Source of the DNA: Lachnospiraceae bacterium
GTDB taxonomy: Bacteria; Bacillota; Clostridia; Lachnospirales; Lachnospiraceae
Length of the DNA: 64,000 bases
Reading direction: 5' to 3'
Assembly (NCBI GenBank): GCA_024691305.1
Contig: JAILNS010000015.1
Span: 124,001 to 188,000, forward strand
Shown: in pieces, positions 47,540-55,975 of the stretch
How the letters are laid out: every line of letters begins with the position of its first letter
Numbering within the stretch: position 1 is the first letter of the stretch
Notes under the pieces: generated by a model
What the model saw: only the letters and a program-made list of their open reading frames with translations
Told to the model about the DNA's origin: nothing
Databases searched by the model: none
Made by a program: the position numbers and the translations under genes

Positions 47540-48852
47540 GGTGTCTTGGGCAACTTATTAAAAAAACTTCTTGCAAATACAATCGCAGGTATTACGGCTA
47601 AAACCAGAGACAGCGGCTGGGCTTCTTCTATTCCGTAGAGCCCACGCAGACGACTGAGTATCAGAAGAGTGGGGATCAGTATTACTCCGCTTTTCATTGC
47701 ACTTAAGGTTGAAGCGTGTAATTTTTTGCCGGTAGTCTGTAAGAGCATTTCAGTCATGACCGAAACAGGCATAAACAACTGCGAAAATGCCATAAGACGC
47801 ATGGCTCTTGTGCCGATAGTGATAACTTCGGGATCATCTCTTAGTGCTGCGGTTATCTGAGGGGCGAAGATAAATACTACAGAAGCGAGAACTGTCATAC
47901 ATATCTGTGAAACGATAAGACCGAACCTGTATCCTTTTCTTACCCTTCCATATTCTCCGGCACCGAAATTAAATCCGCTGACAGGCTGAAAACCCTGACC
48001 TATACCAAGTGAAAGTGAAAATGTAAAAAATGAGACACGTGTAACAATGCTCATGGCAGCGATAGCAGCGTCTCCGTAGGGTTTTGCCGTAAAATTCATA
48101 AGAATGGTACAGGCACTGTTTAATCCCTGCCTTATCAGAGACGGAAGACCTGTGGCTACTATATTACCGAGGATCGCAGGCGAAAATGATATTTTCTTAA
48201 AAGAAAGATGAAGTTCGCTCTTTCCACGTATAAACATTGAGAGCATTATTCCCCAGCCGATCGTCTGTGAAATGGCGGTTGAAAGACCCGCACCTGCGAC
48301 ACCAAGATCTAATACAAACATAAGTACCGGATCAAGTGCAATATTTAAGACAGCGCCAGTTAGCATCGCAAGCATTCCGTAGAAGGCTTTACCTTCGTAT
48401 CTTAACAGGTTGTTCATGGTAAAGCTTGTAGTCATAAACGGAGCTGCGAGCATTATGAAAGTTATATAGCTTTTGGCATAAGGTGCGATAGTGGGTGTGC
48501 TTCCCAAAAGAGTTATGATCGGATCTATAAATATCAGTCCAAAAACGGTCAGCATGATACCGAATATAAAAGAATAACAAAGTCCTGTCGAACCGGTTAT
48601 ATCAGCCTGTGACTTATCCTTAGATCCCAAATATCTGGAAATCAGGCTTCCACTTCCCTGGCCAAACAGGAATCCTCCGGCCTGCAAAAGACCCATGAAT
48701 CCGAAAACGATCCCCACGGCACCGGAGGCACTTGTGCCAAGCCGTCCGACAAAAGCAGTATCAGCGATATTATATATATTTGAGATGAGCATGCTTATGA
48801 TGGTCGGTATCGAAAGAGTTACGATAAGCTTCTCAACCGGAGTTTTTGTCAT
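47536..48852 (-). CDS. MATE family efflux transporter, with an in-frame stop upstream of the start
   Basis: Twelve-segment multidrug/Na or H antiporter of 438 residues. MATE family sequence is clear: TPVEKLIVTLSIPTIISML, then YNIADTAFVGRLG, and the internal repeat. The ATG used here (48850-48852) has no ribosome site at normal distance. An ATG at 48868-48870 sits 6 bases after AGAGG and is in the same frame, but its third codon is TAA (48862-48864). Related proteins usually have about ten more residues before TPVEKL. Either translation restarts four codons later or the gene is attenuated by a nonsense change. Confidence 0.85.
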   Translation of the reverse strand: MTKTPVEKLIVTLSIPTIISMLISNIYNIADTAFVGRLGTSASGAVGIVFGFMGLLQAGGFLFGQGSGSLISRYLGSKDKSQADITGSTGLCYSFIFGIMLTVFGLIFIDPIITLLGSTPTIAPYAKSYITFIMLAAPFMTTSFTMNNLLRYEGKAFYGMLAMLTGAVLNIALDPVLMFVLDLGVAGAGLSTAISQTIGWGIMLSMFIRGKSELHLSFKKISFSPAILGNIVATGLPSLIRQGLNSACTILMNFTAKPYGDAAIAAMSIVTRVSFFTFSLSLGIGQGFQPVSGFNFGAGEYGRVRKGYRFGLIVSQICMTVLASVVFIFAPQITAALRDDPEVITIGTRAMRLMAFSQLFMPVSVMTEMLLQTTGKKLHASTLSAMKSGVILIPTLLILSRLRGLYGIEEAQPLSLVLAVIPAIVFARSFFNKLPKTP

Positions 48853-48925
48853 TATATCGTATTAATTCATGGGATTCCTCTGTTTAGAATGTCTTATATA
48901 AGTATAACACACCAGGACAAATATC

Positions 48926-48953
48926 CTGATATGATCATGTGATAAAATATAAT
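48926..48953 (+). promoter_or_regulatory. Candidate nadD promoter
   Basis: TATAAT at 48948-48953 with CTGATA as -35, 16 bp upstream, in the divergent MATE/nadD region. A small inverted repeat CAGGA/TCCTG (48913-48928) overlaps the -35 and could be an operator; no regulator is assigned. Confidence 0.4.
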
Positions 48954-48989
48954 AGGATAAAATATAAAACATAAAAGTATGAGGCTTAT

Positions 48990-49640
48990 ATGAAAAAGAT
49001 TGGTATACTCGGTGGGACATTTGATCCCATCCATATAGGACATATGGAAATGGCAAAAGCTGCTTACATGGAGCTTGGTCTTGATATGGTTTACATAATT
49101 CCTACCGGATTTCCTTACTTTAAGGGTAAGATCACGCCATATGATATGCGATGTGAGATGGTAAGGCTTGCGATAGAAGATTTCACCGATGAAAGTCAAA
49201 AAGGGAAATGGTGCGATATAAGCTATGTTGAGTCCGATACCGGAAAACCGACATATACATATATCACACTTGAAAAAATGCGTAAAGAGCATCCGGGATG
49301 TGATCTGTATTTTCTGTGCGGAACCGATGTTTATAACAGTATAGGCTCCTGGAAAAATCCGGAAAAAGTACTTGAAAATGCCATCATATCCGTGTTTGAC
49401 AGACCTGAAGTATCAAATGATGTTTCTTCTGACCGGAAACTTGATGATCAGATCCTTGAAGGAGAAAAGAAACTTAGAAATATATATAATAATGCCGGAT
49501 GTGTGCATTTGAAGTCTGATATAACAAGGGTTTCTTCGACTATGGTCAGAGAATATATTAGAGTGGGAAAGCCTGCGGATGATCTGGTTTCCGTGTCGGT
49601 TTCAAAGTATATCCGTGACAAGGGTTTATATAGAGAATGA
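48990..49640 (+). CDS. nadD: Nicotinate-nucleotide adenylyltransferase
   Basis: Adenylates nicotinate mononucleotide in NAD synthesis. GGTFDPIHIGH (residues 8-18) holds the nucleotidyl-transferase HxGH motif, and the C-terminal SSTMVREYI is the ISSTxIR motif. The length is 216. GAGG lies 5 bases before the ATG. The yqeK hydrolase gene that often follows nadD in Firmicutes is missing; a sortase gene overlaps the stop by 4 bases instead. Confidence 0.95.
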   Translation: MKKIGILGGTFDPIHIGHMEMAKAAYMELGLDMVYIIPTGFPYFKGKITPYDMRCEMVRLAIEDFTDESQKGKWCDISYVESDTGKPTYTYITLEKMRKEHPGCDLYFLCGTDVYNSIGSWKNPEKVLENAIISVFDRPEVSNDVSSDRKLDDQILEGEKKLRNIYNNAGCVHLKSDITRVSSTMVREYIRVGKPADDLVSVSVSKYIRDKGLYRE

Positions 49641-51031
49641 AAAATAACAAATTCAAAGCATGTAAAATATCTGTGGTTATATTATTGTCTCTGTTTAGTC
49701 TCGTAATTTTTGCAGGATGCGGGGATACTGCCGAGGATGTCATAAGCAGGGAGGATGTCGAGACCTTTCTTGCCGAAGAAGAAGCAGACAGTTACCGGTC
49801 TGACTTAAGTACTGCGACTGATGATGACAATGACGGGACTTTAAAAAGCGATAATACACCAACTGCAGAAGATACCGAAAATACAGTCGTTGCGCCGACA
49901 TCCGACCAGGCACAGGCGCTTAAAGAAGCTGTGATAAGCGGGATGTCCGAAGAAAATACAGATGTGCTTACCGAACTGATATCACGTGCTGACACAGAAA
50001 CCGAAAAAATATATAAAGAGGGCATTATCCCGGGCAATACCGGATCGGGCCTTCTTGATGATGCACTCGGAATTGAATTTAATAAAGAATTACTGAATAT
50101 TAAGGGGAAGATCGAAAGTCATCTGCTCGATGATGATCTGGATGAGATCATCGAACTGCATGATCTTGCGAGTGATACAAGAGACATGGGTTACATCGAG
50201 GATCTTTATCATATGCTAAGTGATATGGATCGTTATCTTTTAAATTTTGACACAAACGCCGTAAAAGAAGATTATTTCGGACGCCTTCATGTATGGGAGG
50301 ATTTCGGGACGGTAAGCATTGATACTGACTACGATGACGATGACCGGATGCTTGCGATACAGGATGCACTAAGAGACGTTGCAAGAAAAGAAGTAACACC
50401 GGCATATGAGGACCGGATTCTTGATGATTATCGTGAACTGTATGAATATAATGATGCTGTGATAGGATACATTTATATTGACGGCACGGTGATCGATGCT
50501 CCGGTTCTTCAGACACTTTCCGATTATGAATATTATCTTCACAGAGATATAGACGGTAATGAATCGGAACCCGGCTGTATCATTCTTGATGCGGATTCCG
50601 AGATCGGTATCGGTACAGCGGCTGACGGATATCTTGAAGGGTATGAACCCTCATCGATACAGCTGATCCATGGGCATAATATGAGAAACGGAACAATGTT
50701 CGGTTCGCTTCTTAAGTACGAAAATGAGTCATATGCCGACAGTCATGCTTACATACAGTACGACAGCCTTTATGAGCACAGAACATATGAAGTAATATGT
50801 GCTTTTTATTCGGAAATATATCCTGAAGAGAGCGATGAGTTTAAGTATTATACATATAACAGGCTTGAATCTGAAAAAGAGTACGAAACATGGAGAAAAG
50901 GAATAGATGAGATGGCTCTTTACGAAAGAAATGTGAGTTCCGGATATGACGATGAATTCATAGTGTTATCCACATGCGCATATCAGACTGATAACGGAAG
51001 ATTTGCGGTTATGGGAGTCAGGATCAGGTGA
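49637..51031 (+). CDS. Class B sortase with lipoprotein-like N-terminus and large extra domain
   Basis: Transpeptidase that attaches proteins to the cell wall or polymerises them. The C-terminal sortase domain (about 275-464) has the catalytic triad: His347 in LIHGHNM, Cys447 in LSTCAY and Arg455 in RFAVMGV. The N-terminus has a basic start, a hydrophobic core and FAGCG, a plausible lipobox, where sortases usually have a plain membrane anchor. Residues 30-270 are acidic, Asp/Glu/Thr-rich and partly helical, with no known family. At 464 residues it is about twice the usual sortase B length. It overlaps nadD by ATGA. No sortase substrate with a sorting motif is encoded nearby. Confidence 0.85.
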   Translation: MKNNKFKACKISVVILLSLFSLVIFAGCGDTAEDVISREDVETFLAEEEADSYRSDLSTATDDDNDGTLKSDNTPTAEDTENTVVAPTSDQAQALKEAVISGMSEENTDVLTELISRADTETEKIYKEGIIPGNTGSGLLDDALGIEFNKELLNIKGKIESHLLDDDLDEIIELHDLASDTRDMGYIEDLYHMLSDMDRYLLNFDTNAVKEDYFGRLHVWEDFGTVSIDTDYDDDDRMLAIQDALRDVARKEVTPAYEDRILDDYRELYEYNDAVIGYIYIDGTVIDAPVLQTLSDYEYYLHRDIDGNESEPGCIILDADSEIGIGTAADGYLEGYEPSSIQLIHGHNMRNGTMFGSLLKYENESYADSHAYIQYDSLYEHRTYEVICAFYSEIYPEESDEFKYYTYNRLESEKEYETWRKGIDEMALYERNVSSGYDDEFIVLSTCAYQTDNGRFAVMGVRIR

Positions 51032-51054
51032 CGTTTATTGATCAGGGGAAAAAG

Positions 51055-52278
51055 ATGAGCAAAAGGATAATTTTGATAATCGGAAATACAGAGACCCTAA
51101 GTTATTTTTCAAAGGAACTTGCGACTTATCTTTTTAAGGCCGGAAGGGAGGTGTTTATATGGGATATGACACATCCTTTGGAGAGCCGGGCGGAATTTGA
51201 AAGACTTCCCGATAAAGAACAAAGCGTTTTACTTACTTTTAATTTTATAGGTTTAAACGGTGAGGGACAGTTCCGGGATGGACTTCTGACAATATGGGAG
51301 ACAAACGGTATAGAAATTGTTTCCATCATGGTTGATTCACCGATATATTATTACAGGCAGCTGACGGCAGGATATAAGGGGTTAAGTGTAGCCTGTATAG
51401 ATAAAAACCATGTTAGATATGTCAAAAAATGGCATCCATATATCGAAAAGGTTTATTTTTGGCCTCTTTGCGGAAATGAACCTGTAGATGATATCTGGCT
51501 TAAACCGGGAATCTGTAACGAACCGCCTTATATAAGAAAATATCCTAAGATCCCGCTTGAGGATCGTTTTGTGGATCTGGTTTTTATTGCTAACTATGTT
51601 ACCAAGGAAAGCATATATGGATCTATTGAAGGCGCTGAGCCCGAATACCGTGATTTTTTGCAGGATATATGCAGTCAGCTTATAAATGAGCCGTCGCTTG
51701 TTTTGGAAGATACTCTGTATGATCGTCTTTTAAAAGAATTTCCGGACGAAGATGAGGATTCTTATCCTGAAGCAATGTTTCATATGGTATATGTGGATCT
51801 CTATGTAAGGTCGCATTTTAGGGCAATGGCCGTTAAAAATCTGGTAGATTCGGGTTTTAAGGTAAGATGTGTGGGTCAGGACTGGGACAAACTCAAGGTA
51901 GATCATCCCGATAACCTCATACATACGAATGTCATGATGACAAGTGCCGATTGTGTCAGAGCACTGGAAACCGCAAAAGTCTCTTTGAATGTGATGCCAT
52001 GGTTTAAAGACGGTGCTCATGACAGAGTATTTTCTTCAATGCTTGCAGGATGCGTATCTCTGACAGATTCTTCATCATATCTGGACAGCATACTGAAACC
52101 GTGGGAGGATTATGCTCCGTGGACATTGGATGAACCCGAAAGTATCATTGATTCATACGGCAAACTGATCAAAGACCCCGGCTTATCCGAATATATTATT
52201 ACAAAAGGAGCAAAAAAAGCATACGATGATCACAGGTGGAGCAAAACTGCGGGAGAAGTACTTAAAAATATACAATGA
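51055..52278 (+). CDS. Glycosyltransferase-like protein, CgeB family
   Basis: About 407 residues. The C-terminal part (RVFSSMLAGCVSLTDSS near 330, then DDHRW) matches the group-1-like glycosyltransferase domain of CgeB/YkvP proteins, and the N-terminus is a Rossmann-like fold (RIILIIGNTETLSYF). The donor and acceptor are unknown; a surface polysaccharide or glycoprotein is possible. The ATG preceded by AGGGGAA is preferred over a GTG that overlaps the sortase stop. It has a different promoter arrangement from the next gene. Confidence 0.7.
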   Translation: MSKRIILIIGNTETLSYFSKELATYLFKAGREVFIWDMTHPLESRAEFERLPDKEQSVLLTFNFIGLNGEGQFRDGLLTIWETNGIEIVSIMVDSPIYYYRQLTAGYKGLSVACIDKNHVRYVKKWHPYIEKVYFWPLCGNEPVDDIWLKPGICNEPPYIRKYPKIPLEDRFVDLVFIANYVTKESIYGSIEGAEPEYRDFLQDICSQLINEPSLVLEDTLYDRLLKEFPDEDEDSYPEAMFHMVYVDLYVRSHFRAMAVKNLVDSGFKVRCVGQDWDKLKVDHPDNLIHTNVMMTSADCVRALETAKVSLNVMPWFKDGAHDRVFSSMLAGCVSLTDSSSYLDSILKPWEDYAPWTLDEPESIIDSYGKLIKDPGLSEYIITKGAKKAYDDHRWSKTAGEVLKNIQ

Positions 52279-52284
52279 TGAATA

Positions 52285-52312
52285 TTGTGTTTGTATAACA
52301 TTGATGTATAAT
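52285..52312 (+). promoter_or_regulatory. Promoter of the ECF S-component gene
   Basis: TTGTGT (52285-52290), 16-bp spacer, TATAAT (52307-52312). The predicted transcript would begin near 52319, so an ATG at 52320 would be leaderless and the ATG at 52338, with AAAGGAA before it, is the better start. Confidence 0.55.
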
Positions 52313-52337
52313 TAAGCGGATGAAAGGAACTAAACAT

Positions 52338-52922
52338 ATGAGTACATCACAAGAACAAAAATCATCATTAACCAAACAGATAGCAGTAACGGCCATACTT
52401 TTGGCAATATGTATCGTCAGTCAGTTTCTTAAGAACCTGAGTGTATACATTACAGGACCTATAATCAACCTTTGTCTGATCCTCGCGGTAATGCTTGCAG
52501 GCAGAATGTGGGCGATCATTTTGGCGGTGATCACTCCCTTGACAGCATACCTTATTGCTGCAAGTCCTGTCATGACCGCAGTCCCCGGTATAATCCCCCT
52601 TATTATGCTTGGAAATATCGTTTTGGTATTGCTGGCTGCATTCTTTTTTAAACCTGCGATATCGGACAGACGTCCGCTTTTCAGTCCAAGATCGATAGTA
52701 GCTGCGATCATATGTTGCGTAGGTAAGGCGCTTGTTATGGGACTTACGATATCTCTCTGGCTTCTGCCTACATTTATTCCTGCGGAAAGTCCCTTACGCG
52801 GTAAGATGAGCGTTTTCCAGATGACATTTTCCGTAACACAGCTGATAACCGCAGCAATAGGATTTGTATACTTCTTTATAATCTGGAAACCCCTAAAAAA
52901 AGCTTTGTCATCCGATAATTAA
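52338..52922 (+). CDS. ECF transporter S-component
   Basis: 194 residues with six hydrophobic segments: QIAVTAILLAICIVSQFLK, INLCLILAVMLAGRMWAIIL and others. This is the layout of ECF vitamin transporter substrate-binding subunits. It would pair with EcfA, EcfA' and EcfT encoded elsewhere. No riboswitch fits into the short leader, so the vitamin or other ligand cannot be guessed. Confidence 0.8.
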   Translation: MSTSQEQKSSLTKQIAVTAILLAICIVSQFLKNLSVYITGPIINLCLILAVMLAGRMWAIILAVITPLTAYLIAASPVMTAVPGIIPLIMLGNIVLVLLAAFFFKPAISDRRPLFSPRSIVAAIICCVGKALVMGLTISLWLLPTFIPAESPLRGKMSVFQMTFSVTQLITAAIGFVYFFIIWKPLKKALSSDN

Positions 52923-52944
52923 TATATTTAATAAAAGTATTAAG

Positions 52945-53010
52945 CGGCAGAAAACACCGGATCTAAGAATAAGAAGATTCTCCGGGGAATGTTTTCTGCC
53001 GTATTTTTAT
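52945..53010 (+). terminator. Long three-tier hairpin terminator
   Basis: Outer stem of 12 bp (52945-52956 with 52990-53001), middle CCGGA/TCCGG and inner AGAAT/ATTCT, followed by TATTTTTATT. It ends the ECF gene's transcript. Confidence 0.85.
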
Positions 53011-53037
53011 TATTTAATAAATATTTGCAAAGAGTGA

Positions 53038-53066
53038 TTGCATACATTGGAAGCAGGGTGTATAAT
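53038..53066 (+). promoter_or_regulatory. Promoter of the 53-56.6 kb operon
   Basis: TTGCAT (53038-53043), 17-bp spacer, TATAAT (53061-53066), identical in hexamers and spacing to the uraA promoter. The short leader contains a small hairpin TAGGTTT/AAACCTA. Confidence 0.65.
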
Positions 53067-53126
53067 GCTTCTTAAATAGGTTTTACGTTAAACCTAAAGG
53101 GCATTAAATGTATATGGAGGTAGATA

Positions 53127-54860
53127 ATGAGCAAACATTACAGAAATTTCAAAACAGTTGTGTATATTCCCGCACAGGTTGCTGATGGTTTCACTAAAGA
53201 AGGACTTGAAAAAGACCATGCTTTTCTTGAAAAGTATATCGGCCTTGACAAAGTATATCTTGAAACACACAGAAACGACTGCGATGTTGACAAAGAACAG
53301 ATCCTTATGGTCAAGGATTTCCTTGAAAGTAAAGGGGTTGAAGTATCCGGCGGTATTACTACTACCGTTGGTGATTTTGAAGGAGCGGAAGCCGGTAAAA
53401 GACGTATCTTTGGAACTTTTTGCTACACCGATCCTGCAATGAGAGACCGGATGCGTAAGATTTCCGAGTATACCGCAAGTCTTTTTGATGAAGTTATCCT
53501 TGATGATTTTTATTTTACCAACTGTACCTGCGAACGCTGTATTAAGGAAAAAGGAGATCGTGACTGGGTCACATTCAGGCGTGACCTTATGGAAGATGTT
53601 TCCAAAAATCTCATTGTCGGACCCGCAAAAGCTGTCAATCCCAAGGTGAAAATGGTCATCAAATATCCGAACTGGCGTGAATCATACCATTTCTGCGGTT
53701 ATCTTCCCGGTGTACAGGATGATATCTTTGATGCTACATATATAGGTACCGAGACCAGGAGCCCTGCCTATGCGGATCAGCACCTTCCCGAGTATCTTAG
53801 TTATTCACTTGTAAGATTTATGGAGAATGCATGGCCCGGAAGATGCGGTGGCGGCTGGTTTGATCCCTATCAGTGCTGGTCTGCAGACAGATATCTTGAG
53901 CAGGCATATCTGACAGCGTTTGCACAGGCTAAGGAACTTATGCATTTCCAGTGGAGCGATATTGTCAGAAATCCGTTTGTATGTGCAATGGGATTACAGC
54001 TTGAAAAGATCGATGCTATGATGGATGGAATTGGAAATGCGTGCGGTGTATGCACATATATCCCTCATGCTGCTTGCGGCGAGAACCATCTTGAGATGAG
54101 ACTAGGTATGGTCGGACTTCCGATAGAGACGACACCTGTATTCCCCGAAAAAGCACGTAAACTCCTGCTAACCGAAACGGCACTCGGAGATCCGGATATA
54201 GTAGAAAAGATAACTAAACTCATAAAAGACGGAGCCGATGTTGTGATCACGACCGGATTCTTAAGAGAAGCCGGCGATAAACTCCGTGATGCAGGTCTTA
54301 CCGAGGCATATCTGACGGGAAGAAAATATGCCGTGACCAGATATCATATCACAGGGGATCATGCCGGATATATAGAGCATTGCAAACCGATCCTTTTCCC
54401 TGAGATCGTACACGGAAACAATGACTCGTGGTCACTTTTAAACGGAGGAAGCGGTGATCTTCATACTACATTGTTCTTAAGAAGTGCATACGGAAAAGGC
54501 AGATTATATATCATGTCCGTTCCCGAGAATGATGCAGACCTGTATCGTATGCCCAAGGCTACACTTGATGTTTTAAGACGTACCTTATGTGAAGATACAT
54601 ATGCAACGGGCAAAAACTTCTCATTGTTTACATATGATGACGGAAGTATGATATTATATCGTTATGTAAAGGCTGATCTGAACGCTGCTCATGTAGTTCT
54701 TCACAGTAAGAATAAAGTAAATGCTCTTGTTGATATTGAGACCGGTGAGAAGTATCCGGTAACTGCGATCACCGTTTCTGAGGATTTTGAGACAAACGAA
54801 GAGTATGTTGCGGATGTTGTTCTTCAGCCCGGAATATTCAGAAAATTCAGGTGGGAATGA
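53127..54860 (+). CDS. Unknown 577-residue protein, possibly glycoside-hydrolase-like
   Basis: No confident family. Features seen: a cytoplasmic-type N-terminus without signal peptide; VILDDFYFTNCTCERC (near 125-140), an acidic strand end followed by a CxC..C cluster that could bind a metal; many aromatic residues around WPGRCGGGWFDPYQCW; and a C-terminal small beta domain (VLHSKNKVNALVDIETG). The alternation of strands and aromatic loops suggests a TIM-barrel carbohydrate-active enzyme followed by a beta-sandwich, but this is inference. Good expression is expected: strong promoter and GGAGG ribosome site. Gene order places it first in an operon with DUF3783, a hydrolase and an MmcQ-MGMT fusion. 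Confidence 0.55.
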   Translation: MSKHYRNFKTVVYIPAQVADGFTKEGLEKDHAFLEKYIGLDKVYLETHRNDCDVDKEQILMVKDFLESKGVEVSGGITTTVGDFEGAEAGKRRIFGTFCYTDPAMRDRMRKISEYTASLFDEVILDDFYFTNCTCERCIKEKGDRDWVTFRRDLMEDVSKNLIVGPAKAVNPKVKMVIKYPNWRESYHFCGYLPGVQDDIFDATYIGTETRSPAYADQHLPEYLSYSLVRFMENAWPGRCGGGWFDPYQCWSADRYLEQAYLTAFAQAKELMHFQWSDIVRNPFVCAMGLQLEKIDAMMDGIGNACGVCTYIPHAACGENHLEMRLGMVGLPIETTPVFPEKARKLLLTETALGDPDIVEKITKLIKDGADVVITTGFLREAGDKLRDAGLTEAYLTGRKYAVTRYHITGDHAGYIEHCKPILFPEIVHGNNDSWSLLNGGSGDLHTTLFLRSAYGKGRLYIMSVPENDADLYRMPKATLDVLRRTLCEDTYATGKNFSLFTYDDGSMILYRYVKADLNAAHVVLHSKNKVNALVDIETGEKYPVTAITVSEDFETNEEYVADVVLQPGIFRKFRWE

Positions 54861-54861
54861 T

Positions 54862-55245
54862 TTGGGCATAAATAATAAACTGATCATAGCAACAAACCTT
54901 GATACGGCTCGTTTAAACGCTCTTTTGAGCGTTTGCGGGCCGCTTGGCATTTCCGTGAAGACTATAGATTCATCCAAATACAGGAAAAGTATGGGGAGTC
55001 TTGCCGGGATTCCCGGGATATCCGCACTTGCAAAAGAAGATGAGGATTGTCCTGTAGAAATGGAAATGATCGTTTTTTGCGGTGTCGATGATGAAACTCT
55101 GGATGCATATCTTGACAGTTCCCGAGATCTTGGATTTAAACAGGTAGAGTTAAAGGCGGTTCTCACACCTGTGAATATTACATGGAGTTTCAGAAAATTA
55201 TACAGTGAACTGTTTAAGGAGAATCAATGCATACCGAAGATATGA
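54862..55245 (+). CDS. DUF3783 domain protein
   Basis: 127 residues. The C-terminal half (MIVFCGVDDETLDAYLDSSR, then KAVLTPVNITWSF) matches the DUF3783 family of Firmicutes, function unknown. The TTG start is chosen: it lies one base after the previous stop with AGGTGG 8 bases before it; longer readings would run inside the upstream gene. The end overlaps the next gene by 19 bases. Confidence 0.75.
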   Translation: MGINNKLIIATNLDTARLNALLSVCGPLGISVKTIDSSKYRKSMGSLAGIPGISALAKEDEDCPVEMEMIVFCGVDDETLDAYLDSSRDLGFKQVELKAVLTPVNITWSFRKLYSELFKENQCIPKI

Positions 55246-55967
55246 CATTTATCAGATCAAACGGATATAAAATTGCGGCTAAGGCTTTTATTCCCGATGA
55301 CGTTGCAAAAAGCAGTTTCCCGGTAGTTATATTCGCCCATGGATTTGGCGGAAATTACCGTGAACTGATGCATCACGGCGACGGATTTGCCGAGGCGGGG
55401 ATCATATGCCTGTTCTTTGATTTTTGCGGTGGCGGTATGAAATCCTTAAGTGACGGTCAAATGTCAGAAATGACCGTATATACCGAGATCGAAGATCTTA
55501 AATGTGTAATAGAGGGATTAAAGAATATAGACTGTGTTGATAAAAACCGTATTTTTTTGCAGGGTGAGAGTATGGGCGGATTTGTATCGGCTTATGTAGC
55601 ATCCGATCTGCCAAAGCAGATAAAGGCGATGGTCTTATGGTATCCTGCTTTCGTTATTCCCGATGATGCAAAAAAAAGGTGCGAAGCAGATGATCATACA
55701 GTATTTGGAATGCAGATTTCAAGGGAATATGATCTTGCGGCAAAGGATATTGATATTTTTGATAAAATTCAGGGATACAGAGGACCTGTACTTATCATAC
55801 ATGGGGACAGGGATGATATTGTTCCGATCAGTTACTCTCATCGGGCCGTTGAACTTTATAAAAACGCTGAACTTGTAACCATGAAGGGTGCAGGACATGG
55901 TTACGATGGCGAAGATTCAATCAGGGCAAGAGAAATTTCTGTAGATTTTATTTCAAAGTATATTTAG
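55227..55967 (+). CDS. Alpha/beta hydrolase (dienelactone hydrolase/peptidase-like)
   Basis: 246-residue cytoplasmic esterase-type enzyme with oxyanion motif HGFGGN, nucleophile Ser115 in GESMGG, Asp194 in HGDRDDIVP and His224 in GAGHGYDG: a complete catalytic triad. The substrate is unknown; feruloyl or short acyl esters are common in relatives from fibre-degrading gut bacteria. AAGGAG precedes the ATG within the previous gene. Confidence 0.88.
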   Translation: MHTEDMTFIRSNGYKIAAKAFIPDDVAKSSFPVVIFAHGFGGNYRELMHHGDGFAEAGIICLFFDFCGGGMKSLSDGQMSEMTVYTEIEDLKCVIEGLKNIDCVDKNRIFLQGESMGGFVSAYVASDLPKQIKAMVLWYPAFVIPDDAKKRCEADDHTVFGMQISREYDLAAKDIDIFDKIQGYRGPVLIIHGDRDDIVPISYSHRAVELYKNAELVTMKGAGHGYDGEDSIRAREISVDFISKYI

Positions 55968-55975
55968 GTGTTAGA

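Noticed and set aside
52279..52337. Vitamin riboswitch for the ECF S-component
   Set aside because: The leader between promoter and start is under 20 bases.
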